Positions 47,117 through 57,986 of a DNA stretch of 64,000 bases are shown in pieces. A program made the position numbers and the translations under genes. A model generated the notes under the pieces. It ran no database searches, was not told the DNA's origin, and saw nothing but the letters and a program-made list of their open reading frames with translations. This DNA is from Thermoactinomyces mirandus (GTDB lineage: Bacteria; Bacillota; Bacilli; Thermoactinomycetales; Thermoactinomycetaceae). How positions within the stretch are numbered: position 1 is the first letter of the stretch; each line of letters starts with the position of its first letter. The stretch lies in the NCBI RefSeq assembly GCF_013868055.1, contig NZ_JACEOL010000036.1, positions 62,001 to 126,000 of the forward strand, given 5' to 3'.

Positions 47117-50100
47117 ACATGCCATTCGATTTGTAACAGCAGCAAGCCTGTTTGACGGACATGATGCGGCCATCAATCTGTTTCGCCGATTGTTGCAGGC
47201 GGCCGGTGTCGAAGTCATTCATCTGGGGCATAACCGCTCGGTGGACGAAATTGTTGAAGCGGCGATTCAGGAAGATGTGCAGGGAATTGCCGTTTCTTCC
47301 TATCAGGGAGGGCATATTGAATTTTTCAAGTATATGATTGATTTGCTGAAAGAAAGAGGCGCAGGGCATATCCGGGTGTTCGGCGGGGGCGGGGGAGTGA
47401 TTGTACCCCGTGAAATCAGGGAACTGGAGGAGTATGGTGTCAGCAAGATCTTTTCTCCTCAGGATGGCAGGGAACTGGGGCTGGAAGGAATTATAGAAAC
47501 CATGCTGAAAGAAACGGATTTTGCGACGGTAACCGATATTTCCCGGGAAATTGACCGGTTGAAAGAAGGGGACCAGCAAGCTGTTTCCCGCCTGATTACC
47601 TGGGTGGAAGAAAATGAAGATCAAAAGATTCAGGTGATTCAGCAATTGCCGCCGCAACAGAACAGGATGATTCCGGTCGTGGGGATTACCGGAACGGGCG
47701 GGGCCGGAAAAAGTTCACTTACTGATGAACTGGTACGTCGCTTTATTCATGATTTTGAAGATAAAAAAGTGGCCATTCTTTCCGTAGACCCATCCAAGCA
47801 GAAAACAGGCGGCGCTCTGCTGGGAGACCGGATTCGGATGAATTCGGTCAACCATCCCCGGGTCTATATGCGGAGTCTGGCAACCCGCCATACACGGTCA
47901 GAACTTAGCAGTGGAATCAAAGAAGCAATCCAGATCCTGAAAGCGGTAAATATCGATTTGATCATTGTCGAAACCAGCGGGATTGGACAAGGAAATGCCG
48001 ACATCGTCGAAGTGAGCGACTTGTCCATTTATGTGATGACATCCGAATTTGGCGCTCCTTCCCAGCTGGAGAAAATTGAGATGTTGGATTACGCTGAACT
48101 GGTTGCCATCAACAAGTTTGACCGGAAAGGTTCTGAAGATGCCTTGCGGGATGTGAAAAAACAGTACCGTCGCAACCACGGGCTGTTTGATGCAGATGAC
48201 AACGAAATTCCCGTATATGGAACGATGGCGTCCCGTTTCAATGATCCGGGAACCAATCGCTTTTACCGGGCACTGATCCGAAAATTGAGTAAAAAATTTG
48301 AATTGAATTGGGAGTCCGGATGGCAGGTTGCCGAGACCAATCCGGGTGTTCACCATATCATTCCTCCGGAGCGAACCCATTACCTGCGGGAAATTGCCGC
48401 AACGGTCCGCAAATACCACAGGGAAACCGAAGAGCAGGCAAAGCTGTCTACACAGCTTTACCAGTTAACCGGCGCGCAGGCCTGCCTGGAAATAGAGGGA
48501 GAAGAACAAAGCATTACCGAACGTTTTCAGGAGACAATCAGGAAAATTGAAGAGAAAATGACACCCGACAGTCGGAAAATGCTGAGCAATTGGGATTCAC
48601 TGATCCAGACTTACCAGCAGGACGAATATACACTGAAAATCCGCGATAAAAAACAGAAAATTCCTTTATATATGGAAACTCTGTCCGGAAGCAAAATTCC
48701 GAAAGTGGCTATGCCCCGTTTTAAAGACTGGGGAGAACGTTTGCGATGGCTGCGTAAAGAGAATGTGCCGGGACAGTTCCCGTTCACGGCTGGCGTTTTC
48801 CCGTTTAAACGGACTGATGAAGACCCGAAACGCCAGTTTGCGGGGGAAGGAACTCCGGAACGGACCAATCGCCGTTTTCACTACTTGTCGAAAAACGACA
48901 CTGCCAAACGTCTGTCTACGGCCTTTGACAGTGTCACCCTTTACGGGGAGGACTCGGATGAACGCCCCGATGTATACGGAAAGGTGGGAGAATCGGGAGT
49001 CAGTATCTGTACGCTGGAAGACATGAAGAAATTGTATGCCGGGTTTGACCTGTGCGCGCCCAATACCAGCGTTTCCATGACCATAAACGGGCCTGCTCCC
49101 ATCATCCTGGCCATGTACTTCAATACTGCCATTGACCAGCAGCTGGAGAACTTTCGGGAGCGGGAAGGGCGTGAACCCACCACGGAAGAAGCGGAGGCGA
49201 TTAAAAAGAAAACCCTGCAAACCGTACGCGGAACTGTGCAGGCTGATATTCTGAAAGAGGACCAGGGCCAGAACACCTGTATTTTTTCTACTGATTTTGC
49301 CTTGAAGATGATGGGGGATATCCAGGAATATTTTATTGAACATGGGGTGCGAAATTATTATTCCGTAAGTATCAGCGGTTACCATATTGCGGAAGCGGGG
49401 GCCAATCCCATTACCCAACTGGCTTTTACACTGGCCAATGCATTCACATATGTAGAATATTATTTAAGTCGTGGTATGGAAATCGATCAATTTGCCCCCA
49501 ATTTTTCATTCTTCTTCAGCAATGGGCTGGATGCGGAATATTCGGTGATCGGCCGGGTGGCCCGCCGGATTTGGGCGATTGTGATGAAATATCTGTATGG
49601 AGCCAATCAGCGAAGCCAAAAGTTGAAATACCATATTCAAACATCCGGACGTTCATTGCACGCACAGGAAATTGATTTCAATGATATCCGGACGACCCTG
49701 CAGGCATTAATGGCTATTTATGACCAGTGCAATTCGCTGCATACCAATGCCTATGACGAAGCAATTACCACGCCGACGGAGGAATCCGTTCGCCGGGCCA
49801 TGGCCATCCAGCTGATCATCACCAGGGAACTGGGATTGGCTAAAAATGAAAACCCGCTGCAAGGCTCCTTTATCATAGATGAATTGACCGACTTGGTAGA
49901 AGAAGCCGTTTTGCGCGAATTTGAGCGGATCAGTGATCGGGGCGGAGTACTGGGTGCTATGGAAACCCAATACCAGCGGGGAAAAATCCAGGAAGAATCC
50001 CTGGTTTATGAGACCAGGAAACATTCCGGCGAATTGCCAATTATTGGGGTGAACACCTTTGAAAATCCCAACCCGCCGGAAAATGTGGATTTGGAGTTGA

Positions 50101-50324
50101 CCCGTGCCACTGCAGAGGAAAAAGAAGCGCAAATCCGCCATCTTCGTGAGTTTCAGGAAAAACACCGCCAGCAGGTGAAACCGGCATTGGAGCGGTTGAA
50201 AGAGGTCGCCCGGAACAACGGAAATATTTTTGCCGAACTGATGGAAACAGTGAAAGTGGCCAGCCTTGGGCAGATTACCCGCGCTCTATATGAAGTGGGC
50301 GGCCAGTATCGCCGCAATATGTGA
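47097..50324 (+). CDS. icmF: Fused isobutyryl-CoA mutase IcmF
   Basis: A 1075-residue fused enzyme interconverting isobutyryl-CoA and butyryl-CoA. The N-terminus is the B12-binding domain with DGHDAAIN (His ligand near residue 22) and GGGGGV. A MeaI-type G domain follows, with Walker [10 protein letters not shown] near residue 200 and the NKFD motif. The large C-terminal substrate-binding TIM barrel completes the protein. The order B12-G-mutase and length are those of IcmF. Some IcmF proteins also isomerise isovaleryl- or pivalyl-CoA. It overlaps the TetR gene by 20 bases. Confidence 0.95.
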   Translation: MQVIRPKHAIRFVTAASLFDGHDAAINLFRRLLQAAGVEVIHLGHNRSVDEIVEAAIQEDVQGIAVSSYQGGHIEFFKYMIDLLKERGAGHIRVFGGGGGVIVPREIRELEEYGVSKIFSPQDGRELGLEGIIETMLKETDFATVTDISREIDRLKEGDQQAVSRLITWVEENEDQKIQVIQQLPPQQNRMIPVVGITGTGGAGKSSLTDELVRRFIHDFEDKKVAILSVDPSKQKTGGALLGDRIRMNSVNHPRVYMRSLATRHTRSELSSGIKEAIQILKAVNIDLIIVETSGIGQGNADIVEVSDLSIYVMTSEFGAPSQLEKIEMLDYAELVAINKFDRKGSEDALRDVKKQYRRNHGLFDADDNEIPVYGTMASRFNDPGTNRFYRALIRKLSKKFELNWESGWQVAETNPGVHHIIPPERTHYLREIAATVRKYHRETEEQAKLSTQLYQLTGAQACLEIEGEEQSITERFQETIRKIEEKMTPDSRKMLSNWDSLIQTYQQDEYTLKIRDKKQKIPLYMETLSGSKIPKVAMPRFKDWGERLRWLRKENVPGQFPFTAGVFPFKRTDEDPKRQFAGEGTPERTNRRFHYLSKNDTAKRLSTAFDSVTLYGEDSDERPDVYGKVGESGVSICTLEDMKKLYAGFDLCAPNTSVSMTINGPAPIILAMYFNTAIDQQLENFREREGREPTTEEAEAIKKKTLQTVRGTVQADILKEDQGQNTCIFSTDFALKMMGDIQEYFIEHGVRNYYSVSISGYHIAEAGANPITQLAFTLANAFTYVEYYLSRGMEIDQFAPNFSFFFSNGLDAEYSVIGRVARRIWAIVMKYLYGANQRSQKLKYHIQTSGRSLHAQEIDFNDIRTTLQALMAIYDQCNSLHTNAYDEAITTPTEESVRRAMAIQLIITRELGLAKNENPLQGSFIIDELTDLVEEAVLREFERISDRGGVLGAMETQYQRGKIQEESLVYETRKHSGELPIIGVNTFENPNPPENVDLELTRATAEEKEAQIRHLREFQEKHRQQVKPALERLKEVARNNGNIFAELMETVKVASLGQITRALYEVGGQYRRNM

Positions 50325-50393
50325 CAATCTTCCCGGAAGATGGAGCTGTTCTCGCTCCATCCTTTTTTATTTTTTTGTAAAGAGTAAATATGG

Positions 50394-50421
50394 TTGACTT
50401 CACTAGTTTTTTGGATAAAAT
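50394..50421 (+). promoter_or_regulatory. Promoter of rpoE
   Basis: TTGACT (50394-50399) and TAAAAT (50416-50421) with 16-base spacing. Transcription should start near 50428. It lies inside the longest possible open frame of the next gene, which shows that the gene starts downstream. Confidence 0.6.
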
Positions 50422-50479
50422 AGTTGTACGAGAAACAGGATATACGGTTTCACCTATGGATGGAAGGATGTGTCCAAAT

Positions 50480-50911
50480 TTGAGTGACAACCTCGCTAAA
50501 GAAAAAGTGAGAGAAACAGCCATGGTTGATGTGGCTTACGAACTTTTGCAAGAAAAGGGAGAAGCGATGCTGTATCACGACATCATGGCTGAAGTCTCTA
50601 AGGTGAAAGGTTTTACAGAAGAAGAAACGGAAAATTACATCGCCCAACTATATACCGAAATCAATATTGACGGACGGTTTGTTTGTGTAGGTCGCAATTT
50701 GTGGGGAATCCGGGCATGGTATCCTACAGAACAGGCTACCGACTCTGCTGTCGCTGCCAATGTGAAAGATGACGACTATGATGATATTGATGACAAACTG
50801 TTTGATGAAGATGAAGATGAGATGGGCGAGATCGAAGATATGGATGATGCTTATCACGACGATGAAGAAACGGACGATTATGATGATAAAGTAAAAGAGG
50901 ATGTGGTTTAA
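50480..50911 (+). CDS. rpoE: RNA polymerase delta subunit
   Basis: RpoE (delta) increases RNA polymerase specificity and recycling in Firmicutes. The 143-residue product has the N-terminal globular domain (VDVAYELLQEKGE... region) and the long, strongly acidic C-terminal tail rich in Asp and Glu (about residues 90-143). The ATG-rich upstream frame extends to 50390, but the promoter lies there. The TTG at 50480 aligns best with other delta proteins; an ATG at 50468 (adding four residues) is the alternative. It lies before pyrG, a conserved order. Confidence 0.9.
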   Translation: MSDNLAKEKVRETAMVDVAYELLQEKGEAMLYHDIMAEVSKVKGFTEEETENYIAQLYTEINIDGRFVCVGRNLWGIRAWYPTEQATDSAVAANVKDDDYDDIDDKLFDEDEDEMGEIEDMDDAYHDDEETDDYDDKVKEDVV

Positions 50912-50916
50912 TCATC

Positions 50917-52679
<1,763 letters not shown>

Positions 52680-52709
52680 AGTTTTCGCCGGATGGATGCT
52701 TTGTTTCAA

Positions 52710-52741
52710 AAAGAGTTGTCATGAGGACAGCTCTTTTTTTT
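52710..52741 (+). terminator. Intrinsic terminator after pyrG
   Basis: A 10-11 bp stem (AAGAGTTGTC around 52711-52720 with GACAGCTCTT at 52726-52735, one G-T pair) followed by a T-run to 52741. Confidence 0.8.
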
Positions 52742-52845
52742 GACCGCTATTGTTTGTTCGTATGAATTGTCCTTTCCCTTCAGGTGCAGGTGGTAGCGGA
52801 TTAACGTATGCCTGATAAAATCAATTTAAAAAGCTGAAAATATCA

Positions 52846-52928
52846 TTGTATTTTTTTGCAAGTACAAATACAATAATACATCTATGTTGTAAAAAAGGTT
52901 ATTAACGTTTTAGCAGATGACCTTTTTC
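52846..52928 (+). promoter_or_regulatory. Promoter and leader hairpin of the SpoU-type methyltransferase
   Basis: TTGTAT (52846-52851) and TACAAT (52869-52874) are spaced by 17 bases. The short leader contains AAAAAGGT (about 52893-52900) that can pair with ACCTTTTT (52920-52927) around a 20-base loop, directly before the ribosome site. This may be an attenuator of the kind seen on inducible antibiotic-resistance genes. Confidence 0.45.
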
Positions 52929-52942
52929 AGAGGGAGGAAACT

Positions 52943-53827
52943 ATGAAATTTTTAGATTTAGATTTTGAAGAAAGAAATCAATATATAAAAAACAAGTATG
53001 GCAGAAGAGTTTTTTTTGCAGGAAATAAACACGGAGTAATTACATTGGTTGAACACATCAAAAAAAATTCAAAACCCAATCCTGAATTGCTTGTTCCTGT
53101 TGAAGGAGTATGGGGCATCCAGTTTGCGTATAAATATCAAGTGAAGATCAAATATATGATTGTTTGTACCGAAGAAATGAATTCAAATGAATCCATCATG
53201 CTGTTAGAAACATTAATGGATGATGATTCAGAGTTACGTGCATATCTGGTCTCAAAAAAAGTATTTAATAAAGTAAGTGAAAAAGCCAATTCAGCAGGTA
53301 TACTTGCATTATGCAAATTTCCAAAGAGAGATTTGGAAGATTTAAATGTAGATAAAAATGCTCTTGTTGTGATTTTGGATGGTCTGGAAATTCTCGGCAA
53401 TGTAGGAACTATTGTCAGATCTGCGGATGGAACGGATGTTTCAGCAGTTATTATTACAAATAAGAAAACAAGGTTGATACATCCTAAATTTATCAAGAGC
53501 AGTCAGGGTTCATGTTTTAAAGTGCCAATTGTTGAAGCTGACTTCAAAGATGTCCATCAGTGGCTGGTTAAAAATGATTTCAGAATCATTTTAACCGATA
53601 CCCGGTCCAGTTTAAATTACTATGAGGAAAGCTATGAGGGCCGAGTTGCGATCGTTATGGGAAGTGAGCGATACGGGATATCAAAAGACTGGTATGATAC
53701 GGATTATGCAGGGATAAAAATACCTATGTTTGGGGACTGTGATTCGCTAAATGTAGGAATTGCAACAACAGTTATTTTGTATGAAGCAACGCTGAAGAAG
53801 AAAAAAATGCTAACCAGGTTTATATAG
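52943..53827 (+). CDS. SpoU/TsnR-like 23S rRNA 2'-O-methyltransferase
   Basis: A 294-residue TrmH/SpoU-class methyltransferase, most like the thiostrepton-resistance (TsnR/NHR) group. The three knot motifs are visible: DGLEILGNVGTIVRSAD (motif 1, near residue 146), VAIVMGSERYGIS (motif 2, near 235) and IPMFGDCDSLNVGIATTVILYE (motif 3, near 260). An N-terminal L30e-like region precedes them. The gene is clearly AT-richer than its neighbours and interrupts the usual pyrG-spo0F order, which suggests acquisition. A ribosomal-antibiotic resistance role is plausible; the rRNA target is not predicted. Confidence 0.85.
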   Translation: MKFLDLDFEERNQYIKNKYGRRVFFAGNKHGVITLVEHIKKNSKPNPELLVPVEGVWGIQFAYKYQVKIKYMIVCTEEMNSNESIMLLETLMDDDSELRAYLVSKKVFNKVSEKANSAGILALCKFPKRDLEDLNVDKNALVVILDGLEILGNVGTIVRSADGTDVSAVIITNKKTRLIHPKFIKSSQGSCFKVPIVEADFKDVHQWLVKNDFRIILTDTRSSLNYYEESYEGRVAIVMGSERYGISKDWYDTDYAGIKIPMFGDCDSLNVGIATTVILYEATLKKKKMLTRFI

Positions 53828-53877
53828 ATAAAAATTTAAACTTGGAGTGATTTTTATGAGTTATTGTGAGGAACTTT

Positions 53878-53920
53878 GCAAAAAATCGACTCCATTCATA
53901 TTTCAGGGCCGATTTTTTGC
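53878..53920 (+). terminator. Terminator-like hairpin behind the methyltransferase gene
   Basis: A perfect 11-bp stem (GCAAAAAATCG at 53878-53888 with CGATTTTTTGC at 53910-53920). The T-run is inside the stem, so it could stop transcription in either direction between the convergent genes. Confidence 0.6.
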
Positions 53921-53986
53921 GAAAAATATTAATTATCGGTTTTGTTCTATTGCTAAAGTTAAAACCGTCCCATAAGATTATGTTTA

Positions 53987-54919
53987 TCATTTTTCGTTGT
54001 AACTATTTTTTTGCTGTTCCTGATAGATCGACAAAGTACTGTAAATTGCTTTAAGGATCGGAAGTTTTTGTTCCTTTTGTGCCCACTCGATCAGGGTGCC
54101 ATGAAAATGATCCGTTTCAATAGGAAGTCCTTTTTCCAGATCACGAAGCATGGATGATTTCATCGTCGGTTCCAGTCTGGCTGTGTTTGTCAGGATTTTT
54201 TCTGGCAAATCAGGGGACAGTCTCGGCTCCTTTTGGACTGCCACAGAAAAAAGTTCGTCGAGAAATGATTTATAGGTCTCTTTTCCATACGGCGAGGATA
54301 AAATGGGACCGATACTGCTGCGCATGAGGCAGGTCATTCCGCTCATGGCGCTGATAAACAAATATTTTTTCCACATTTCCAGCTGGATTTTCAAAGAGGA
54401 GCGTGATCCCATTCTGGCGCCCTGAAAAAGTTTCTCTACCTGTTTGATCCGAGGGGTCTCTGTTCCATCCCATTCGCCAAATACAACATCGTGAACAGCG
54501 CTGTATTGTTCAATTTCTCCCTGCCGGTTCAGAGTTGTTTCAATAAAGCCCAGTCCGCCCAGGACATTTTTTTCGGGAAAATGTTGCCATAATGTCTCCA
54601 TATGCCTGATTCCGTTTAAAAGCGGCAAAATCATCGTATGTTCATGGACATATGGCTCGAATGACGGGATGGCCCCATTCAGGTGATAGGCCTTGACGGC
54701 AAGCAAAACCAGATCAAACGGCTCACACGGTTCCCCGCTGATGAGCGTCTTTACAGGAGACCGGAAATTTCCATGTACACTTTTGATCACAAGCCCTGTT
54801 TTCTTCAGTTGCTGCTGTCTTCCCGGACGGACGAGAAAGGTGACATCTTCTCCTTTTTCCACCAGTCTTCCTCCAAAGTAGCCGCCCATGGCTCCGGCGC
54901 CAACAACTAAAACACGCAT
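53987..54919 (-). CDS. panE: 2-dehydropantoate 2-reductase family protein
   Basis: A ketopantoate reductase of 310 residues, NADPH-dependent, in coenzyme A (pantothenate) synthesis. The NADPH loop is GAGAMGGYFGG at the N-terminus, and catalytic residues are in DLVLLAVKAYH and the KYLFISAMSGMTCLMRSSIG region. The gene is longer upstream (to 54961), but the ATG at 54919 behind AGGAGG gives the expected MRVLVVGAGAMGG. Annotation as panE assumes pantothenate synthesis; a related 2-ketoacid reductase is possible. Confidence 0.85.
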   Translation of the reverse strand: MRVLVVGAGAMGGYFGGRLVEKGEDVTFLVRPGRQQQLKKTGLVIKSVHGNFRSPVKTLISGEPCEPFDLVLLAVKAYHLNGAIPSFEPYVHEHTMILPLLNGIRHMETLWQHFPEKNVLGGLGFIETTLNRQGEIEQYSAVHDVVFGEWDGTETPRIKQVEKLFQGARMGSRSSLKIQLEMWKKYLFISAMSGMTCLMRSSIGPILSSPYGKETYKSFLDELFSVAVQKEPRLSPDLPEKILTNTARLEPTMKSSMLRDLEKGLPIETDHFHGTLIEWAQKEQKLPILKAIYSTLSIYQEQQKNSYNEK

Positions 54920-54965
54920 ACGAATCCTCCTTTTGCACGGAAATGGTTTTTTATCAATCATTGTA

Positions 54966-54998
54966 ACAAAGGTTCGGACATAAAGCCCAAACCTTTGT
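54966..54998. terminator. Weak terminator-like hairpin
   Basis: A 9-bp stem (ACAAAGGTT at 54966-54974 with AACCTTTGT at 54990-54998) between the PIG-L and panE genes. No clear T-run follows in either direction. Confidence 0.35.
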
Positions 54999-55008
54999 CA
55001 AATCTATT

Positions 55009-55914
55009 CTAATAATGATATTTGTTTTTTACGTTTTTTACCAGTTTCTCAAATTGGCTTTTTACACTGTGATAGCCTATCTGGTACCATTCGTTTGCAG
55101 GGTCCCAGATACCATATACCTGGGCAGCGTATTTTATTTTTTGGGCATCCTGCGGATCGATTAAATGCATTGTGTATTCTTTGAAAGGAAGGTGATACCG
55201 GGTAAACCTTGCTTTATAGATGGAGATGAAGTAGAGCGTATTGTCCGGTGAAATCCGGTTTTTTTGTTCGTATTCCATCAGGACTTTTCCCAACATGGCA
55301 TGATCGGGATGAAAATCCCAGATGCTCGTTGTCCGGAAATGCGCATCCGGAAAACGTTTCAGCAATTCTTCAATAACATCGCTGATTTCCTCATACTGTT
55401 CATCGAAACGGTCATTTTCAATGTTGTAAATATGTACATTTTCTTCGGGAACCCCCAGACGCCTCGCCACTTCCCTGAATTCCCTGACGCGGGCATTGCC
55501 CAGATCATTTACGTCCAGATACGGATCCGAGTACTTCTCTTTTTCAGGATCGTGGTACCGTTTATGCAATGGGCAATATACCGGCTCTTTATGAAGATAC
55601 GGCTGTTTCCCGGAGTCCTTGAACCCGTTGAGCAGAAACCGGGCACGAGAGTGTCCTCCCGGACTCATCAAGACCAGATGAACATCCCAACGCAACCGGA
55701 GATGATTGACGATATCCACTCCCATTGACAACAACTCGTCATCGGCATGGGGGGCCACAAAGACAATGGTCGGCTGGTCAGACAAGTTGGCTGGCCGCTC
55801 GTTTAACGCGTGCAGATTTTTATCCTCCAATGCGGATACTTCCTGAAAAACAGAGAAAGCGAGCAAAAATATGACCGTGATGCTGACAGCAATAATAATT
55901 GTTCGAAGTTTCAT
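55009..55914 (-). CDS. Secreted or membrane-anchored PIG-L deacetylase
   Basis: A 301-residue zinc-dependent PIG-L/LmbE N-acetylglucosaminyl deacetylase. The N-terminus has one membrane-like segment (residues about 5-25) and the catalytic motif PHADDE near residue 57 (HxDDE type); the second metal site is HPDH near residue 205. The substrate is unknown; glycan or bacillithiol-like deacetylation are options. It sits between panE and spo0F and is not conserved there in B. subtilis. Confidence 0.86.
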   Translation of the reverse strand: MKLRTIIIAVSITVIFLLAFSVFQEVSALEDKNLHALNERPANLSDQPTIVFVAPHADDELLSMGVDIVNHLRLRWDVHLVLMSPGGHSRARFLLNGFKDSGKQPYLHKEPVYCPLHKRYHDPEKEKYSDPYLDVNDLGNARVREFREVARRLGVPEENVHIYNIENDRFDEQYEEISDVIEELLKRFPDAHFRTTSIWDFHPDHAMLGKVLMEYEQKNRISPDNTLYFISIYKARFTRYHLPFKEYTMHLIDPQDAQKIKYAAQVYGIWDPANEWYQIGYHSVKSQFEKLVKNVKNKYHY

Positions 55915-56169
55915 GGTTCTACTCCTACTCAGTACAATGTTCCCTTAATGGTTTAAAAATAAATAACCGCATGCAACGGGTTAATTATACTATTAATTGA
56001 TTGTTTTTTTATAGATTACAAGAGACCGACTAAAAAATTTTATTTTTTATTTTTGGCATACCTTGTTTCGGAAAAAGGGTATGCCTGGTTCTGGCTTTTT
56101 GAAAGTAATTCTTTTGTGTAAAAGTGTTTGGTAGCAGTTATTTTTTTACTGTAAGCAGGAAATAGGTGA
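55915..56169. other. AT-rich gap between PIG-L and spo0F promoters
   Basis: This stretch holds the promoter of the minus-strand PIG-L gene and a small hairpin (GGCATACC at 56055-56062 with GGTATGCC at 56078-56085) without a T-run. No gene is visible. The spo0F promoter follows it. Confidence 0.4.
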
Positions 56170-56195
56170 AGGAATCAATAAATATAGTTTTGAAT
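56170..56195 (+). promoter_or_regulatory. Sigma-H-like promoter of spo0F
   Basis: AGGAAT (56170-56175) and GAAT (56192-56195), with 18 bases between the last A of AGGA and the G of GAAT. This is within the 17-18 bases of the B. subtilis sigma-H consensus. It lies about 90 bases before the spo0F TTG. Sigma-H control of spo0F is known in B. subtilis. Confidence 0.6.
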
Positions 56196-56287
56196 GTCCT
56201 TCTATTTTCCTTAAAATATTTATTTCACGGTATCACCCATGGCATAAAGCTGTGATGGTACGGTTTTATGAGGGGAGGCATATTCAA

Positions 56288-56650
56288 TTGGATAAAAAAA
56301 TACTTGTGGTGGATGATCAATATGGAATTCGACTTCTGCTCCAGGAAGTGTTCTCCAAAGAAGATATACATATTTTTCAGGCTTCCAACGGGAAACAGGC
56401 CCTCGAAATCATACAAGCGGAAAAGCCGGATCTCATATTATTGGATATGAAGATGCCAGGCATGGATGGTTTGGAATTATTGCGCCGCTTGCGAAAATTC
56501 AATACCGAAGCAAAGGTGATCATGATGACCGCTTACGGCGAACTGGATATGGTTGCGGAAGCAAGCCAGTTAGGAGCCCTGACGCATTTTACCAAACCAT
56601 TTGACATTGAGGAATTGCGTACTGAAGTTATGAAGCAGCTGGCATCTTGA
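56288..56650 (+). CDS. spo0F: Sporulation phosphorelay response regulator Spo0F
   Basis: Spo0F is the single-domain receiver that accepts phosphate from sporulation kinases and passes it to Spo0B. The 120-residue protein has [14 protein letters not shown] (acid pocket), the phospho-Asp in [22 protein letters not shown] (Thr/Ala switch) and [10 protein letters not shown] (Lys). The pattern is closely that of B. subtilis Spo0F. The TTG at 56288 lies 9 bases behind GGGGAGG; a longer GTG start upstream adds unrelated residues. It is followed after 22 bases by kal, an unusual neighbour. Confidence 0.95.
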   Translation: MDKKILVVDDQYGIRLLLQEVFSKEDIHIFQASNGKQALEIIQAEKPDLILLDMKMPGMDGLELLRRLRKFNTEAKVIMMTAYGELDMVAEASQLGALTHFTKPFDIEELRTEVMKQLAS

Positions 56651-56672
56651 GACAGTTAAAGGGGGCGACAGG

Positions 56673-57047
56673 ATGGAAGCGAAAATCCGTTTGCGGATGA
56701 GCCAGGCAGATGCCCATTATGGCGGAAACCTGGTGGATGGGGCCCGGATCATGTCCCTGTTTGGGGATGTTGCAACAGAACTGCTTATTCGTCATGATGG
56801 AGACGAAGGGCTGTTTGTTGCCTATGATCAGGTAGAGTTCCTGGCACCTGTTCATGCAGGCGACTTTATTGAGGTGGCAGGCCGGATCGAAAAGGTTGGC
56901 AATACGAGCAGAAAAATGTCCTTTGAAGCTGTCAAGGTGATTGAAGGCGGAATTGATCCGGAACGTCCTACGCTTGCCCGTGTGCTTGATCCGCCTGTTT
57001 TGGTGGCCCGTGCTTCAGGGACCTGCGTGGTTCCCAAAAACCGTTAA
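56673..57047 (+). CDS. kal: 3-aminobutyryl-CoA ammonia-lyase
   Basis: Kal removes ammonia from L-3-aminobutyryl-CoA to give crotonyl-CoA, the last dedicated step of lysine fermentation. The 124-residue protein is a hotdog-fold acyl-CoA-type protein: [35 protein letters not shown] with the helix of the fold. The length matches known Kal (about 128). The ATG lies behind AAAGGGGG. It precedes kce by 30 bases and follows spo0F, which suggests one transcript. The main kam operon is 22 kb away. Confidence 0.88.
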   Translation: MEAKIRLRMSQADAHYGGNLVDGARIMSLFGDVATELLIRHDGDEGLFVAYDQVEFLAPVHAGDFIEVAGRIEKVGNTSRKMSFEAVKVIEGGIDPERPTLARVLDPPVLVARASGTCVVPKNR

Positions 57048-57077
57048 ACTGGATTTTTGGATGGGGAGGTAGGGTTT

Positions 57078-57902
57078 TTGCAAAAGCTGATAATCACTGC
57101 GGCGTTGGTGGGAGCAGAAGTAACCAAGGAGGATACACCCCATCTTCCAACAACGACGGAAGAAATCGTTAAAGCGGCAGAAGAGGTGAGAAAAGCAGGA
57201 GCATCCATTGTTCATATCCATGTACGTGACAAAAACGGACGCCCAAGCCAGGACCGGGAGCTTTACAGGGAAGTGATTGAAAGAATAGAAAAGCAAACCG
57301 ATCTGGTTGTACAGGTATCAACAGGAGGGGCAGTCGGAATGTCTGCTGAAGAGAGGCTTGAGCCAATCTCCCTGCGTCCGGAAATGGCTACATTGACGAC
57401 AGGGACGGTCAACTTTGGCAACGATGTGTTTATGAACGATCCACAGCAGCTTGTCAGGTTTGCTGAGGAATTTGAACAGTTTGGGGTCAGGCCTGAATTT
57501 GAAATATTTGATGTGGGCATGATAGCTAATGCGCTGCATCTGGTCAAAAAAGGCTACTTTACGGGGCATCTCCATTTCGATTTTGTGATGGGGGTTCCCG
57601 GCGCGCTTCCGGCTACGGCGGAAAATCTGCTGCATCTGATCCGGCAGTTGCCGGAGGGAGCCACCTGGACCGTGGCCGGAATTGGAAAGCACCAGTTGCC
57701 GATGGCGGTATTGGGCATTGTGTTGGGCGGGCATGTGCGTGTAGGCCTTGAAGACAATATTTACTACCGAAAAGGAGAACTGGCCACAAATGCCCAATTG
57801 GTGGAGCGAGTGGCAAGAATTTCCATGGAACTGGACCGTGGGATCGCGACTCCTGATGAAACAAGGAGAATATTGAATTTAACTAAAAGTAAGTTTTATT
57901 AA
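57078..57902 (+). CDS. kce: 3-keto-5-aminohexanoate cleavage enzyme
   Basis: Kce condenses 5-amino-3-oxohexanoate with acetyl-CoA to yield 3-aminobutyryl-CoA and acetoacetate. It is a zinc-dependent TIM-barrel protein (BKACE family). The 274-residue product has HIHVRD (zinc His pair, near residue 48), VSTGG, the FGNDVFMN and FEIFDVGMI segments and GHVRVGLEDN near the end, the family's signature. The TTG at 57078 lies 7 bases behind GGGAGGT; a TTG at 57057 has no such site. It completes the lysine route with kal. Confidence 0.93.
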   Translation: MQKLIITAALVGAEVTKEDTPHLPTTTEEIVKAAEEVRKAGASIVHIHVRDKNGRPSQDRELYREVIERIEKQTDLVVQVSTGGAVGMSAEERLEPISLRPEMATLTTGTVNFGNDVFMNDPQQLVRFAEEFEQFGVRPEFEIFDVGMIANALHLVKKGYFTGHLHFDFVMGVPGALPATAENLLHLIRQLPEGATWTVAGIGKHQLPMAVLGIVLGGHVRVGLEDNIYYRKGELATNAQLVERVARISMELDRGIATPDETRRILNLTKSKFY

Positions 57903-57939
57903 CAGATACGGTGTTTTCTATCCAATTCCTTTAGCAAAG

Positions 57940-57948
57940 TGTTATAAT
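57940..57948 (+). promoter_or_regulatory. Extended -10 promoter of fba
   Basis: TG-T-TATAAT (57940-57948), an extended -10 element, with a poor -35. It lies about 40 bases before the fba ATG, so fba can be transcribed apart from kce. Confidence 0.55.
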
Positions 57949-57986
57949 GCAAAAGTGAATCACAAGAAAATGAAGGAGGCAGCAGA

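Noticed and set aside
53856-53975. 39-codon frame with a GGAG site behind the SpoU-type gene
   Set aside because: It contains the strong 11-bp hairpin at 53878-53920 and has no recognisable motif. Probably a chance frame.
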